Part shown: piece by piece, positions 6,631 through 15,638 of the stretch | Layout of the letters: each line of letters begins with the position of its first letter | Numbering within the stretch: position 1 is the first letter of the stretch | NCBI RefSeq assembly: GCF_003024805.1 | Contig: NZ_PUEC01000032.1 | Location: 1 to 32,079 of the forward strand | Reading direction: 5' to 3' | DNA length: 32,079 nucleotides | Origin: Duncaniella muris | GTDB lineage: Bacteria > Bacteroidota > Bacteroidia > Bacteroidales > Muribaculaceae | Position numbers and translations under genes: made by a program | The notes under the pieces: model-generated | The model's database searches: none | What the model saw: the letters and a program-made list of their open reading frames with translations, nothing else | Told to the model about the DNA's origin: nothing

Positions 6631-8442
6631 ATGAGAAATCCACAGTTGATAATCGACACTCTGTGTTCACACAGCAAGACCTCGGACTATAAGTACGAGC
6701 GTCTCTACCGCTTGCTCTTCAATGAGGAGATGTATTATGCCGCTTACGAGAGGCTCAAAGTCAAGCAGGGCAACATGACGCCCGGCACTGACGGGGAGAC
6801 CATGGACGGCATGAGCCTCGCGAAGATTAAGCGACTGATTGAAAGTCTCAAGGATGAGACCTATACCCCACATCCTGCAAAGAGGACATATATCCCGAAG
6901 AAAAACGGGAAACTGCGTCCTCTCGGAATCCCGTCATGGAGTGACAAGCTTGTGCAGGAGGTAGCGCGGATGATTCTGCAAGCCATCTATGAGGGTGCGT
7001 TCTCCGACCGCTCCCATGGCTTCAGACCTCACAAGAGCTGCCATACCGCACTGACTCAGATTCAAAGGACGTTCACGGGTGTGAAGTGGTTTGTCGAAGG
7101 TGACATAAAAGGCTTCTTCGACAATATCGACCACGACACACTCATCGACATCCTGCGTGAGCGGATTTCCGACGAGCGTTTTCTCCGTATGATTCGTAAG
7201 TTCCTCAATGCAGGATATGTCGAGGATTGGAAATTCCATGAATCCTATCACGGCACACCCCAAGGTGGCATTATCTCCCCGATACTTGCCAATATCTACC
7301 TTAACCGCTTCGACAGATACATGGAAGATTATGCCAAGACTTTTAACAGAGGTGTAGGTCGCAAGCGCAATCCGACGTATTTCAATCTCAATACCAAAAC
7401 TTGTGCGTTGAGACGCAAACTGCGCCAAGAGACAGATGAAAACAAGAGGGCTGACATGACGGAACGGCTTGCCGTCATGCAGGCTCAACTGAGAACCATT
7501 CCCTGCAAGCTCGATATGGACGAAGATTACCGACGTATCGTATATACAAGGTATGCTGACGATTTCCTTATAGGCGTAATCGGGTCAAAGACAGACTGCG
7601 AGAACATCAAGGCAGACATCACTGCACATATGCGTGATTGCCTCAAACTCGAACTGTCGCCCGAAAAGACCTTGATAACCCATTGCGAGGAAACCGCAAA
7701 ATTCCTTGGCTATGATATTACGGTGCTGAACTCCGACATGATGAGCAGAAACAGCAGGGGCATTCTCCAACGCAACCATAGAGGAAAAGTGCAGTTGCTT
7801 GTAAATTCCGAGACCGTGAGAAAGGCTCTTGAAAAGCACGATGCCGTCACATACCGTGAGTTGGACGGCAAAACCGTGTGGATGCCGAAATCGCGTACAA
7901 AGATGCTGGCAATGGAACCGCACATTATCCTCAGCAGGTTCAATTCGGAGATAAGAGGATTCTACAATTACTACTGCATCGCCAATAACTGTTCAAGACA
8001 ATGTTCGTCATTCGCGTACATCATGGAATACAGTCTATGCAAAACGCTGGCCCAAAAGCTGAACCTGACCAAATCCAAGGTCAAAAGACGCTACTCCAAG
8101 AAAGGTAGATTCGTGATTACCCATAAGGATAAGAACGGAACCACCAAGGAGACCGTCCTCTACAACATGGGATTCGCAAGGAAGCCCAAGGGCTATGACG
8201 AGCAGACACATCTTGAGGCAGTCGCGGAGCAATTGCCGAAAACGACTCTAATCAACCGTCTGAAAGCGGGAAAGTGTGAGTTATGCGGTCAAGAAAACCA
8301 ACAGCTCCATATGCACCATGTGCGGTTGCTGTCTGAGCTTGACAACGATACCCCTTGGGGTAGGCAGATGCTCAGACGCAGGAGAAAGACGCTTGCAGTA
8401 TGTAAATCTTGTATGGAAATCATCAATCAGAAAAAGAAATGA
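6631..8442 (+). CDS. ltrA: Group II intron reverse transcriptase/maturase with HNH endonuclease
   Basis: The gene encodes 603 residues from ATG 6631; an in-frame ATG at 6574 would add 19 mostly basic residues that probably belong to the ribozyme part. Reverse transcriptase blocks are clear: RTYIPKKNGKLRPLGIPSW, FVEGDIKGFFDNIDH, GTPQGGIISPILANIYL and the catalytic YADD at about 308-311. The thumb/maturase X domain follows (SRFNSEIRGFYNYY region). The C-terminus is an HNH/zinc module with C549-x2-C552, H560-x-H562-H563 and a final C591-x2-C594. The protein helps its intron fold and splice, nicks the target and copies the intron into DNA. All catalytic motifs are present. Confidence 0.95.
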   Translation: MRNPQLIIDTLCSHSKTSDYKYERLYRLLFNEEMYYAAYERLKVKQGNMTPGTDGETMDGMSLAKIKRLIESLKDETYTPHPAKRTYIPKKNGKLRPLGIPSWSDKLVQEVARMILQAIYEGAFSDRSHGFRPHKSCHTALTQIQRTFTGVKWFVEGDIKGFFDNIDHDTLIDILRERISDERFLRMIRKFLNAGYVEDWKFHESYHGTPQGGIISPILANIYLNRFDRYMEDYAKTFNRGVGRKRNPTYFNLNTKTCALRRKLRQETDENKRADMTERLAVMQAQLRTIPCKLDMDEDYRRIVYTRYADDFLIGVIGSKTDCENIKADITAHMRDCLKLELSPEKTLITHCEETAKFLGYDITVLNSDMMSRNSRGILQRNHRGKVQLLVNSETVRKALEKHDAVTYRELDGKTVWMPKSRTKMLAMEPHIILSRFNSEIRGFYNYYCIANNCSRQCSSFAYIMEYSLCKTLAQKLNLTKSKVKRRYSKKGRFVITHKDKNGTTKETVLYNMGFARKPKGYDEQTHLEAVAEQLPKTTLINRLKAGKCELCGQENQQLHMHHVRLLSELDNDTPWGRQMLRRRRKTLAVCKSCMEIINQKKK

Positions 8443-8479
8443 GACACTTGCTTATGACACATAGAGTTAAACCACTGGA

Positions 8480-8513
8480 GAGCCGGATACATGGAGACAT
8501 GTACGTCCGGTTC
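8480..8513 (+). ncRNA. Group II intron domain V
   Basis: This 34-nt hairpin starts GAGCCGGAT and ends ACGTCCGGTTC with a GAGA tetraloop, the highly conserved catalytic domain V. Domain VI occupies roughly 8518-8570 and the intron ends at 8574. Confidence 0.9.
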
Positions 8514-8574
8514 GGGGGCAGACACGTGGAAACGTGCCGCAGCAATGCGGTAACGCGCTTTGTGTCGAGCCTAC

Positions 8575-8675
8575 AGAACGGCGACCAGGACGTGAAGAAA
8601 ACCATCATGCTCACCATCGGCGGATGTATCGCGTTCATCGCCTTGAGTGAGGCGTTGCCCCTGTTCTTCAAGTAG
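8575..8675 (+). CDS. traE: TraE (DUF4134), second exon
   Basis: After the intron, AG completes codon 86 (C+AG, Gln) and the frame continues NGDQDVKKTIMLTIGG to a stop at 8675. It adds 32 residues after Gln86, including the last transmembrane segment (TIMLTIGGCIAFIALSEAL). The G-D-x-D before the last membrane helix is typical of DUF4134 proteins and confirms the exon match. Without splicing this part has no proper start and TraE would be lost, so transfer should depend on intron splicing. Confidence 0.85.
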
Positions 8676-8699
8676 CCGGAAGCGGAAAACCATACATTC

Positions 8700-8987
8700 A
8701 TGGCGGCATACAACGACGGCTACCCTGTTTTCAAAGGGTTACAGAAACCACTGGAGTTCATGGGAATCCGTGGACGCTTCCTGACGCTTGCGGCAGCGGC
8801 GATAGGCGTGTCATTCGTGGGATTCATCGTGTTCTCAATCGCGCTGGGGAAGCTCGCCGGGTTTGTCGCCATGCTTGTCATGGCCGCCGTCGGGCTGGTG
8901 ACAATCTATGTCAAACAGCGCGGCGGACTCCACAACAAGAAACGTGACCGTGGAATTTTCATTTATCACAACCTGTTCAAACGCTGA
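8700..8987 (+). CDS. traF: TraF (DUF4133), VirB3-like membrane protein
   Basis: The gene encodes 95 residues. A short soluble N-terminus with YPVFKGLQKPLEFMGI, a signature of DUF4133, is followed by two close transmembrane segments (about 29-48 and 51-70) and a basic C-terminus ending in IFIYHNLFKR. DUF4133 proteins take the VirB3 position in the Bacteroidales type IV secretion system and work with the VirB4-like ATPase TraG, whose gene begins 3 bp after this one. The start lies 24 bp after traE exon 2. Confidence 0.88.
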   Translation: MAAYNDGYPVFKGLQKPLEFMGIRGRFLTLAAAAIGVSFVGFIVFSIALGKLAGFVAMLVMAAVGLVTIYVKQRGGLHNKKRDRGIFIYHNLFKR

Positions 8988-8990
8988 CAG

Positions 8991-11834
8991 ATGGCAAAAA
9001 CGCATAAAAAAGTCTTTGACGGCATATTCGCCCAACTGGAGGAAACGGACGGCGACGTTGTGCTGTTCGACGCCAAGGGCTCCCCCTCGGTGATATTCTC
9101 AATGACTAATCCGGTGCCGCGCCTATGCACCGACCCGGAGCGTTATATGCTCTTTCAGGATGTCCTCGCAAACATAGTGCAGACCCTCGGCGAAGGGTAC
9201 GCCCTTCAGAAGCAGGACATATTCTGCCGCCAGAGCTACCACCACGAGATACCCGACGGCGCGGAATACCTGACACGCAGCTATTTCGCATACTTCGATG
9301 GACGCGGGTACACCGAGATAAAGACATATCTCATAATAACGCAGGAAGCTCCCAAAGGGCAGTTCGTACAGTACGACCCCAAGCGGTGGCTCGACTTTCA
9401 TTCCAAGGTGTCGAAGGTGGACGACATACTTTCCGAGAAAGGTATCCGGCACCGCAGGCTCTCCAAGCCGGAGGTCGCCGAGTACATACACCGTTTCATG
9501 GCCTTACACTTCAGGCACGGGGCTTTCTCCATGACCAATTTCAAGGCCTCCGACGAATATCTCAGGACAGGGAACCGCGTTATACGCTCATATCCGCTGG
9601 TGGATATAGACGAGATAAACCTGCCCTCAGTGGTGAGGCCATATACCGAAACAAGCGTCAACGGCTACCCGATAGCCACCGACGTGCTGTCGTTTCTCGC
9701 TGAGGTGCCGCACGCCGACTGTGTGGTGTTCAACCAGGTGGTGCAGATACCGGGGCAGCGGAAACTGCTCCGCAAGCTACAAGGCAAGGCGAAGCGTCAC
9801 GGCTCGATGCCCGACCCCAGCAACAAGATTGCAAAGGCTGACATCGAGGAGGTGCTGAACATCCTGGCTGTGGATTCATCATTGCTTGTAAATACCAACT
9901 TCAACATCATAGTGAGCTGCGCCCCGGACAAGGTTACTCCCGTGACCTCGTTCCTCGAAACCAAGCTCTACGAGTGCGGCATAATGCCGTCGCGCACGGC
10001 CTACAACCAGCTTGAGCTTTTCATCGACTCCTTTCCGGGCAACGCCTACGGCTTCAACCCCGACTACGACCTCTTCCTCACGTTATCGGACGCCGCCCTG
10101 TGCCTCTTTTTCAAGGAACACCTCAAAGGATGCGAGGACACGCCTCTCACCACCTATTACACCGACCGCCGGGGGCTACCGGTGTGCATCGACATAACCG
10201 GCAAAGAAGGCAAGGTAAAGATGACCGACAACGCCAACTTCTTCTGCATCGGGCCTTCGGGCAGCGGCAAGAGTTTTCACATGAACAGCGTCGTGCGTCA
10301 GTTGTTGGAACAGGACACGGATGTTGTCATGGTCGATACGGGCGATTCCTACGAGGGTATCTGCGGCTATTTCGGAGGCACATATATAAGCTACTCAAAG
10401 GAGAAACCAATCTCGATGAACCCGTTTAAGGTGACACGCGAAGAGTATGACCTGAATTTCGGAGAGAAGAAGAACTTTCTCAAATCGCTTATATTCCTGA
10501 TTTTCAAGGGCAGCGAAGCTCCGTCAAAAATTGAGGATATGCTTGTCAACCAGACCATCGTGGAATATTACGAGGCTTATTTCCATCCATTCGACTCATT
10601 CACTCCCGATGAGCGCGACGGCCTGAGGCAGAAGCTCCTTGTAGCTGCCAAAATGGAGAACGACTACGACAGGTACGCCGAAAAGATGGACGACATAGAG
10701 GAACAGATAAGCAGTCCGGAACCTCCGGCCCAGATAGAGAACAAGGCCCTCGTGCTTCCCTCGGAGGAACGGAGGCTGAAACTGATACGCCAGTGCCGCG
10801 CCTTCCGCGCCGTGGTGCTTGACAGGGCATCTACCCCGGCAGAGAAAGAAAAGGCGGCCAACAAGATAGAGGTTTACAAGAAGGAACTCTATGAGGCATC
10901 AATGCTTGTGAAGATTGACAAACAGATCGACCATATCGAGGAACAGAAACGCAGGCTTAAAGTCAGAAGCCTGTCGTTCAACTCCTATTACGAGTTCGCC
11001 CTTGAACGCATACCGCAGATAACCTCTCTTGAAAAGATACATTTCGACATACGCGACTTCGCGGCGATACTCAAGCAGTTCTACCGTGGCGGCGAGCTGG
11101 AGATGACGCTTAACTCCGACATAGACGCAAACCTTTTCGACGAGCGTTTCATAGTCTTTGAAATCGACAAGATTAAGGACGACCCCGTTCTTTTCCCTAT
11201 CGTGGTGCTCATAATAATGGACGTGTTTCTCCAGAAAATGCGTATCAAGAAAGGGCGCAAGGCTCTTATAATCGAAGAGGCGTGGAAAGCAATAGCCTCA
11301 CCCACAATGGCCGAGTATATCAAGTTTCTCTACAAGACCGTCAGGAAGTTTCACGGCATCGCCGGGGTTGTGACACAGGAACTTAACGATGTGATAGACT
11401 CGCCGATTGTGAAGGAGGCCATCATCAACAACTCCGATGTGAAGATATTGCTCGACCAGTCAAAGTTCAAGGACAGGTACGACGACATAGCGGCCATTCT
11501 CGGACTGACCCCTATACAGAAGCAGCAGATATTCACCATCAACGCGCTCAATAACAAGGAGGGTCGCAACTACTTCAAGGAGGTGTGGATATGCCGGGGC
11601 CAGAACTCGGACGTGTTCGGTGTCGAGGAGCCGCCGGAATGTTACTGGGCCTATACGACAGAGCGATCCGAAAAAGAGGCCTTGAAAATCTATCTCGCCC
11701 ACTACGGCACCATGCAGGAGGCAATCACCCGTATCGAGATAGACCGCAAGAAAACCGGAATCGCGAAATACCTCGATTTCGCCCGGAAAGTCAACCAACA
11801 CCAAAAAGTAATGACGCTATGGGAAAATCAATGA
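8991..11834 (+). CDS. traG: TraG, VirB4-like conjugation ATPase
   Basis: This 947-residue motor powers assembly of the type IV secretion channel. The N-terminal half is the VirB4/CagE N-domain. The C-terminal RecA-like domain has Walker A GPSGSGKS (421-428) and Walker B KALIIEEAW (about 757-765), followed by a VTQELNDV segment. Between them, about residues 545-655 form a highly charged, probably coiled-coil insertion (EDIEEQ/EERRLKLIRQ/KKELYE style). That makes the protein about 100 residues longer than the roughly 830-840 usual for Bacteroidales TraG as I know the family. The stop overlaps the next start in an ATGA. Confidence 0.92.
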   Translation: MAKTHKKVFDGIFAQLEETDGDVVLFDAKGSPSVIFSMTNPVPRLCTDPERYMLFQDVLANIVQTLGEGYALQKQDIFCRQSYHHEIPDGAEYLTRSYFAYFDGRGYTEIKTYLIITQEAPKGQFVQYDPKRWLDFHSKVSKVDDILSEKGIRHRRLSKPEVAEYIHRFMALHFRHGAFSMTNFKASDEYLRTGNRVIRSYPLVDIDEINLPSVVRPYTETSVNGYPIATDVLSFLAEVPHADCVVFNQVVQIPGQRKLLRKLQGKAKRHGSMPDPSNKIAKADIEEVLNILAVDSSLLVNTNFNIIVSCAPDKVTPVTSFLETKLYECGIMPSRTAYNQLELFIDSFPGNAYGFNPDYDLFLTLSDAALCLFFKEHLKGCEDTPLTTYYTDRRGLPVCIDITGKEGKVKMTDNANFFCIGPSGSGKSFHMNSVVRQLLEQDTDVVMVDTGDSYEGICGYFGGTYISYSKEKPISMNPFKVTREEYDLNFGEKKNFLKSLIFLIFKGSEAPSKIEDMLVNQTIVEYYEAYFHPFDSFTPDERDGLRQKLLVAAKMENDYDRYAEKMDDIEEQISSPEPPAQIENKALVLPSEERRLKLIRQCRAFRAVVLDRASTPAEKEKAANKIEVYKKELYEASMLVKIDKQIDHIEEQKRRLKVRSLSFNSYYEFALERIPQITSLEKIHFDIRDFAAILKQFYRGGELEMTLNSDIDANLFDERFIVFEIDKIKDDPVLFPIVVLIIMDVFLQKMRIKKGRKALIIEEAWKAIASPTMAEYIKFLYKTVRKFHGIAGVVTQELNDVIDSPIVKEAIINNSDVKILLDQSKFKDRYDDIAAILGLTPIQKQQIFTINALNNKEGRNYFKEVWICRGQNSDVFGVEEPPECYWAYTTERSEKEALKIYLAHYGTMQEAITRIEIDRKKTGIAKYLDFARKVNQHQKVMTLWENQ

Positions 11835-12586
11835 CAAACGGAAATTCACAATGCCTTATGCGCAATCTATTGGCTACGACGGCTATATTGTTGGCCGTTC
11901 ATTCCGCCTCGGCATGGAAAGTGGTGATTGACCCCTACTGCCTAAAGGCGGTGACGACCAACCTCGCGACGCAAAAGGCGATAGAGGATCAGCACAACAA
12001 GAGGCTCGACTCCATATCCTCGAGGCAGAACAAGCTGGAGCAGTATACCGTTAGCATGGCGACAATCACCGAGCTTTACAAGGTGACGATGGAGAACATA
12101 TCCGGCTTCGGCACCGAGAGCAAATATTATGTGGAGATAGGGCTGTGCGCCTTCGATATTGTCAGGAGTGTGCCGGAATTGGTAAAGACCGTAGGAAAGG
12201 CCGATTTCGCGAACAAGGCCCTGTGCCTTAACGAACTCGGCAACCTCACGGCGCAGACGCAGCAGCTTGTGGCCGATTTCATCAACATAGTCAACAACGG
12301 CAAGGTGAGGAACCCGCTCAAAGGAGCGGCCACCGCCGAAACCAAGTCCGACGGCTACAACTTCCTCGACCGCTACGACAGGCTGACGGTCGCCAACAAG
12401 ATATATACCGACCTCCTGGAGATTCGCTACAAGGTGCAGGCTATGATGGCGATGGCGCAATATGCCACAAAGGATGACCTTCTTTTCGCGATAGACCCGG
12501 AGGGCTGGGCCAACATGAAGGTGATGCAGAATCAGGTCGGTATGCTCATTCTCAACTGGAATGGGCTTAATATAATTAAACAGTGA
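11831..12586 (+). CDS. traI: TraI (DUF4141), exported conjugation protein
   Basis: The gene encodes about 251 residues from the ATG in the ATGA overlap with traG; in-frame ATGs at 11819 and 11858 are possible alternatives. A signal peptide covers the first 28 residues or so (NLLATTAILLAVHSASA). The mature part is mostly helical with WKVVIDPYCLK at its start, a long coiled helix (EDQHNKRLDSISSRQNKLEQ) and a C-terminal DRLTVANKIY region, the pattern of DUF4141. TraI-type proteins are thought to be periplasmic, VirB5-like components. Position between traG and traJ supports the name. Confidence 0.82.
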   Translation: MTNGNSQCLMRNLLATTAILLAVHSASAWKVVIDPYCLKAVTTNLATQKAIEDQHNKRLDSISSRQNKLEQYTVSMATITELYKVTMENISGFGTESKYYVEIGLCAFDIVRSVPELVKTVGKADFANKALCLNELGNLTAQTQQLVADFINIVNNGKVRNPLKGAATAETKSDGYNFLDRYDRLTVANKIYTDLLEIRYKVQAMMAMAQYATKDDLLFAIDPEGWANMKVMQNQVGMLILNWNGLNIIKQ

Positions 12587-12590
12587 TTAT

Positions 12591-13268
12591 ATGACAGCGC
12601 AAAAGTTCCCGGTCATTATACTGATTGCAATGCTTCTTCCCTTTAAGTCACTCGCCTTCGACTTCCCCAAAGACCTCCCGACATTCGAGGCCCTTATGGC
12701 ACTCCACAAGGCGGTGAAGAAGGACGAGGATCAGGCCCTCGCCCGTATAGCCACCAGCTTCGGCGAGCAGTCACTTGTCACAAAGGGAGCGGAGAAGTTC
12801 AACGATGTTCGCTCGACGCTCGACACGAGGCTCAACAACGCATACTCATACGTCGTGCTTGCCGCCGCAATATCGTCCACCGCAAGCTCCCTTTATCTTC
12901 TTACCAAGGAATACAAAGACTTCACGGCCAACATATACAAATATGTGTCGAAGAAGCCTTTTGTTGCATGGTACTATGCGGAGGCAAACGTGGCGATAGC
13001 GAGGGAGATAAAGCACGCCCAAAAGCTGTATGCCACGGTTGCCGCCTCCGGCATAAACCTTATGAAAGCCTCGATGGACGAGAAGCTGAACCTCGTGATG
13101 TCGCTGAAGGACACCATAGAGAACGCCCGGCGCATTATCGACAACGCCAACCTCTACTGCTACCTTGTGACCGACTGCGGCTGGAAGCCCGACTACATCT
13201 GGGAGATCCTGACCTCGGATGTCAAGGACGAGATCGTGTCGGCGGTAATCAGCAGATGGAACAAATGA
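12591..13268 (+). CDS. Exported helical protein of the tra operon, unknown function
   Basis: The gene encodes 225 residues and starts 4 bp after traI. A signal peptide covers about residues 1-22 (VIILIAMLLPFKSLA), a hydrophobic helix lies near 82-100 (VVLAAAISSTASSLYLL), and the rest is helical and charged, with two Cys near the C-terminus (NLYCYLVTDCGW). I do not recognise the family. It resembles TraI in size, export and helical character, so it may be a second VirB5-like or periplasmic assembly protein specific to this element type. Tight spacing shows it belongs to the operon. Confidence 0.7.
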   Translation: MTAQKFPVIILIAMLLPFKSLAFDFPKDLPTFEALMALHKAVKKDEDQALARIATSFGEQSLVTKGAEKFNDVRSTLDTRLNNAYSYVVLAAAISSTASSLYLLTKEYKDFTANIYKYVSKKPFVAWYYAEANVAIAREIKHAQKLYATVAASGINLMKASMDEKLNLVMSLKDTIENARRIIDNANLYCYLVTDCGWKPDYIWEILTSDVKDEIVSAVISRWNK

Positions 13269-13293
13269 ACGCCACTTTAACAACAACGCATAT

Positions 13294-13983
13294 ATGAGAT
13301 TCAGAATTTTCACACTGGCGGCGGTGGCCGCCCTGATAGCCGTGGCACCTGCGGCGTGTCCGGCCAAGACAAAGAAAATACACGACGACCAGAAGGAGAA
13401 GCAATGGCTCTCGATGGAGAACGGCCCGTGGTGGTTCGCCCCCGACTGGTACTATTATTTCCTGCACAAGAATTATTCCGGAGCGGAGATGTACTGGAAA
13501 TGGGCCGGCTTCAAATCCGGCTACCGGGTGAGGTTCAAGGAGGAGAAATCCAATGTCAAGCGTATAATGCCCGTGCGCGTCACGGCCGAGGAAACCCAGC
13601 GGCAGAAGCTCGCCAAGGTCGAGAAGGAACGCGCCCATGTCGAATCACTCTACAAGGAGGAGCTGGCACGCGAGGCTGACCGTGCGATAGATGTCACCTA
13701 TTCCATATACAAAGATGAGTTCAGCCGTATGCAGGACTGCATCGCCGACGGATTGCTCTACTGCCTAAACAAGAGCAAGGGTAAGATGAAGTACCAGGTT
13801 GACGAGCTTTCGAGGCAGAACGAGGTAATATGCGCCAACATAGCCTACATACATAAACAGGGGGTGGGATATGGATTGGAGAACGCGAAGCGTCAGCAGG
13901 CATACGAAGAGGCAAAGACCGCTATGGGCGAGCTTGTGAGCCGCACGGCGAGGCTTGCGGCGGTGGCCGCAACACATTACTGA
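13294..13983 (+). CDS. Exported DUF5045-like conjugation protein
   Basis: The gene encodes 229 residues. The first 24 form a signal peptide (LAAVAALIAVAPAACPA). A Trp/Tyr-rich domain follows (WWFAPDWYYYFLHKNYSGAE, about 47-66), typical of DUF5045 proteins found between traI and traJ in Bacteroidales elements. Then comes a long charged helix (EETQRQKLAKVEKERAHVES) and a helical C-terminus. It is probably periplasmic and part of the mating apparatus; the exact role is not known. The family call rests on the aromatic domain and gene order. Confidence 0.65.
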   Translation: MRFRIFTLAAVAALIAVAPAACPAKTKKIHDDQKEKQWLSMENGPWWFAPDWYYYFLHKNYSGAEMYWKWAGFKSGYRVRFKEEKSNVKRIMPVRVTAEETQRQKLAKVEKERAHVESLYKEELAREADRAIDVTYSIYKDEFSRMQDCIADGLLYCLNKSKGKMKYQVDELSRQNEVICANIAYIHKQGVGYGLENAKRQQAYEEAKTAMGELVSRTARLAAVAATHY

Positions 13984-14034
13984 TGGCCGGAAATGATAAT
14001 GACAATGAAACAATAATCCTACAAATACAAGATT

Positions 14035-15162
14035 ATGACTTTACTTTCAATATTATGCACTATGGGGCTTCCGGCCATCGACGAGAGCCTTGACAGGCTA
14101 CTTGTGGCGATGGAGGCTTTTCCGAATGTGGCGATTCTCGGCAACACCATCGGCTTCGCCCGTGTCCTCGGCCTTCTTCTCGCGCTGTGCGTCGGCTCCT
14201 ACGAGTGCTGGATGATGATGCTCGGACGGCGCGGCATGGACGTGATGAAGCTGCTCAGGATAATAGGTATTTCAATGTGCATATCCTCTTCCTCATGGAT
14301 ATGCTCTGCCTTGCAGGTGCCGGGCAAGTCTTTGGAATCCACCACAAAGGCTATGGCTATGGCGAAAAACAGGGAAGTGGCGGCCCTGGAGCTGAAAGTG
14401 GCGCAGAAGCAGGGCGAATACCTTGAAAGGCTGCGTGCCGTGCAGGATTCCATATCAACCGCCAAGCAGATAGCCGAAATCGGCGAGGACGCCAACTGGT
14501 GGGACAAGCTGATATACAATGTGGAGAATCTCGGAACAACAATCAACAACTACGCCCAGCGCGCGGCGGTGGCCGCCGAAACAAAGGTAAGCGAATGGAT
14601 TAACGACGTGATACGCTTTGTCGGAGAGCTGATCTTCCAGATGTCCTATTACGGCATACTCGTGGCGCAGAGGATATTCATAGCGATAATGATAGTTTTC
14701 TGCCCGATAATGTTCGCCCTGTCGCTGGCCCCGCCTTGGAACTCGGCGTGGAGCCAGTGGATGTCGAAGTTCCTCTCCCTGACGCTGTGGGGGTTCGTGA
14801 CCTATATGTGCCTTTACTATATCGACTTCATACTCATGTATAATCTCCAGGAGGATTTGGTGGCATACAACCACCTTCTGCACGGCACGGTCAACTCGTG
14901 GGAGCAGATAGGCGCGCTCGGATTGCAGGGCATAGGCTCCAACTGTATGTACGCGATGGGTATGCTCGTGGGAGCGTATATAATCCGCTTTGTTCCGGAG
15001 GTTGCCTCATGGCTCATTCCCGGTGGCATAAGCAGCGGCGCGGCATCCCCGGCAGGGTCGGTGGCTATGGGCGCGGCTACTATGGCCGGTTCCGCAGTAG
15101 GATCGGCTGTCGGCACCACCGTCGGCCTCGGTGTCAGAGGCGCGAAGGCACTTGTCAAATAA
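14035..15162 (+). CDS. traJ: TraJ, VirB6-like polytopic membrane protein
   Basis: The gene encodes 375 residues with several transmembrane segments: about 40-62, 78-98, a cluster at 205-235 (GILVAQRIFIAIMIVFCPIMF), 250-270 and 300-320. A long charged helix lies between (about 105-190). The tail is rich in Ala, Gly and Ser with repeated AGSAVG units. VirB6/TraJ proteins form part of the inner-membrane channel. Order traI-(two exported proteins)-traJ-traK matches other Bacteroidales conjugative transposons. No defect is seen. Confidence 0.85.
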   Translation: MTLLSILCTMGLPAIDESLDRLLVAMEAFPNVAILGNTIGFARVLGLLLALCVGSYECWMMMLGRRGMDVMKLLRIIGISMCISSSSWICSALQVPGKSLESTTKAMAMAKNREVAALELKVAQKQGEYLERLRAVQDSISTAKQIAEIGEDANWWDKLIYNVENLGTTINNYAQRAAVAAETKVSEWINDVIRFVGELIFQMSYYGILVAQRIFIAIMIVFCPIMFALSLAPPWNSAWSQWMSKFLSLTLWGFVTYMCLYYIDFILMYNLQEDLVAYNHLLHGTVNSWEQIGALGLQGIGSNCMYAMGMLVGAYIIRFVPEVASWLIPGGISSGAASPAGSVAMGAATMAGSAVGSAVGTTVGLGVRGAKALVK

Positions 15163-15186
15163 CACTAACCGCAACACCTTATAAAT

Positions 15187-15450
15187 ATGCTTATCAAATC
15201 ACTTGAACAGAAAACGCGGCTCGCGCTTATGACGGTCATGGCGACCGTCGCGGGCTGTGTCCTGATATGCGGATTCACCGTATGGCGGTGCGTGTCGCTT
15301 GTCAGCGAGGAGCGTCAGCAGATATACATCCTCGACGGCGACATACCCTTCCTCGCGGAACGTGCTAAGCTGGAGTCCAACTTCATTATGGAAGCGAAGG
15401 CTCATATCCAGCTTTTCCACCAATATGTTTACTATCTTCATATCGTGTAA
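15187..15450 (+). pseudogene. traK: TraK, truncated after about 80 codons
   Basis: The frame starts as a normal VirB8-like TraK: a transmembrane segment near the N-terminus (about 13-35) and the conserved QQIYILDGDIPFLAERAKLE and EAKAHIQLFHQY segments. Full TraK proteins are about 200 residues. Here, after QLFHQY (about 15424), the sequence changes to YYLHIV and a stop, and no further TraK sequence is found in the window. The following DNA is AT-rich and leads to the recombinase genes. The gene was therefore cut by deletion or by insertion of another element, and traL and later genes are missing. Confidence 0.82.
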
Positions 15451-15552
15451 GTAATAGGAATAAATAAGAATACAAACACTTTAATTATATGATACTTATC
15501 CTTGTTATTCATTTCTAATTTGATTCCTTTAATCTCTGCTGATAGGTTTATT

Positions 15553-15638
15553 TTTGTTACTTTAATTGCTACTTATTTGTTACTTTTGAAAATATTTTGT
15601 AATTTTACATCAGTAAAATGACCATATAGTAACAAATA
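15553..15638 (+). promoter_or_regulatory. Promoter of the recombinase pair with a TTTGTTAC operator triad
   Basis: TTTG (15576-15579) and TAATTTTAC (15600-15608) are exactly 20 nt apart, a good Bacteroidetes promoter starting near 15615. TATTTGTTAC (15574-15583) overlaps the -33 box and its perfect inverse GTAACAAATA (15629-15638) lies in the leader. A further direct TTTGTTAC is at 15553-15560. The three copies around the promoter look like binding sites of a repressor or of the recombinases themselves (arm-type sites). Confidence 0.55.

Larger units (their letters stand above)
6041..8574 (+). mobile_element. Group II intron inserted in traE
   Basis: This 2534-bp intron begins with GTGCG (GUGYG consensus) and ends with CTAC (AY consensus). 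Domains I-III fill 6041 to about 6600, the maturase gene lies in domain IV, domain V is at 8480-8513 and domain VI follows. The last seven exon-1 bases AAGATGC (IBS1, 6034-6040) pair with GCATTTT (EBS1, 6359-6365, one G-U), which sits in the 11-nt loop of a GCGCG/CGCGC hairpin (6350-6354 and 6366-6370), as expected for domain I. Splicing restores traE exactly. All key parts appear intact, so it is probably able to splice and move. Confidence 0.92.

Noticed and set aside
6092-6634. 180-codon frame between traE and the maturase
   Set aside because: It covers domains I-III of the group II intron ribozyme, including the EBS1 hairpin, and has no protein-like character.
8409-8574. Frame running from the maturase end into traE exon 2
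   Set aside because: It reads through domains V and VI of the intron; only the part from 8575 is coding, as exon 2.
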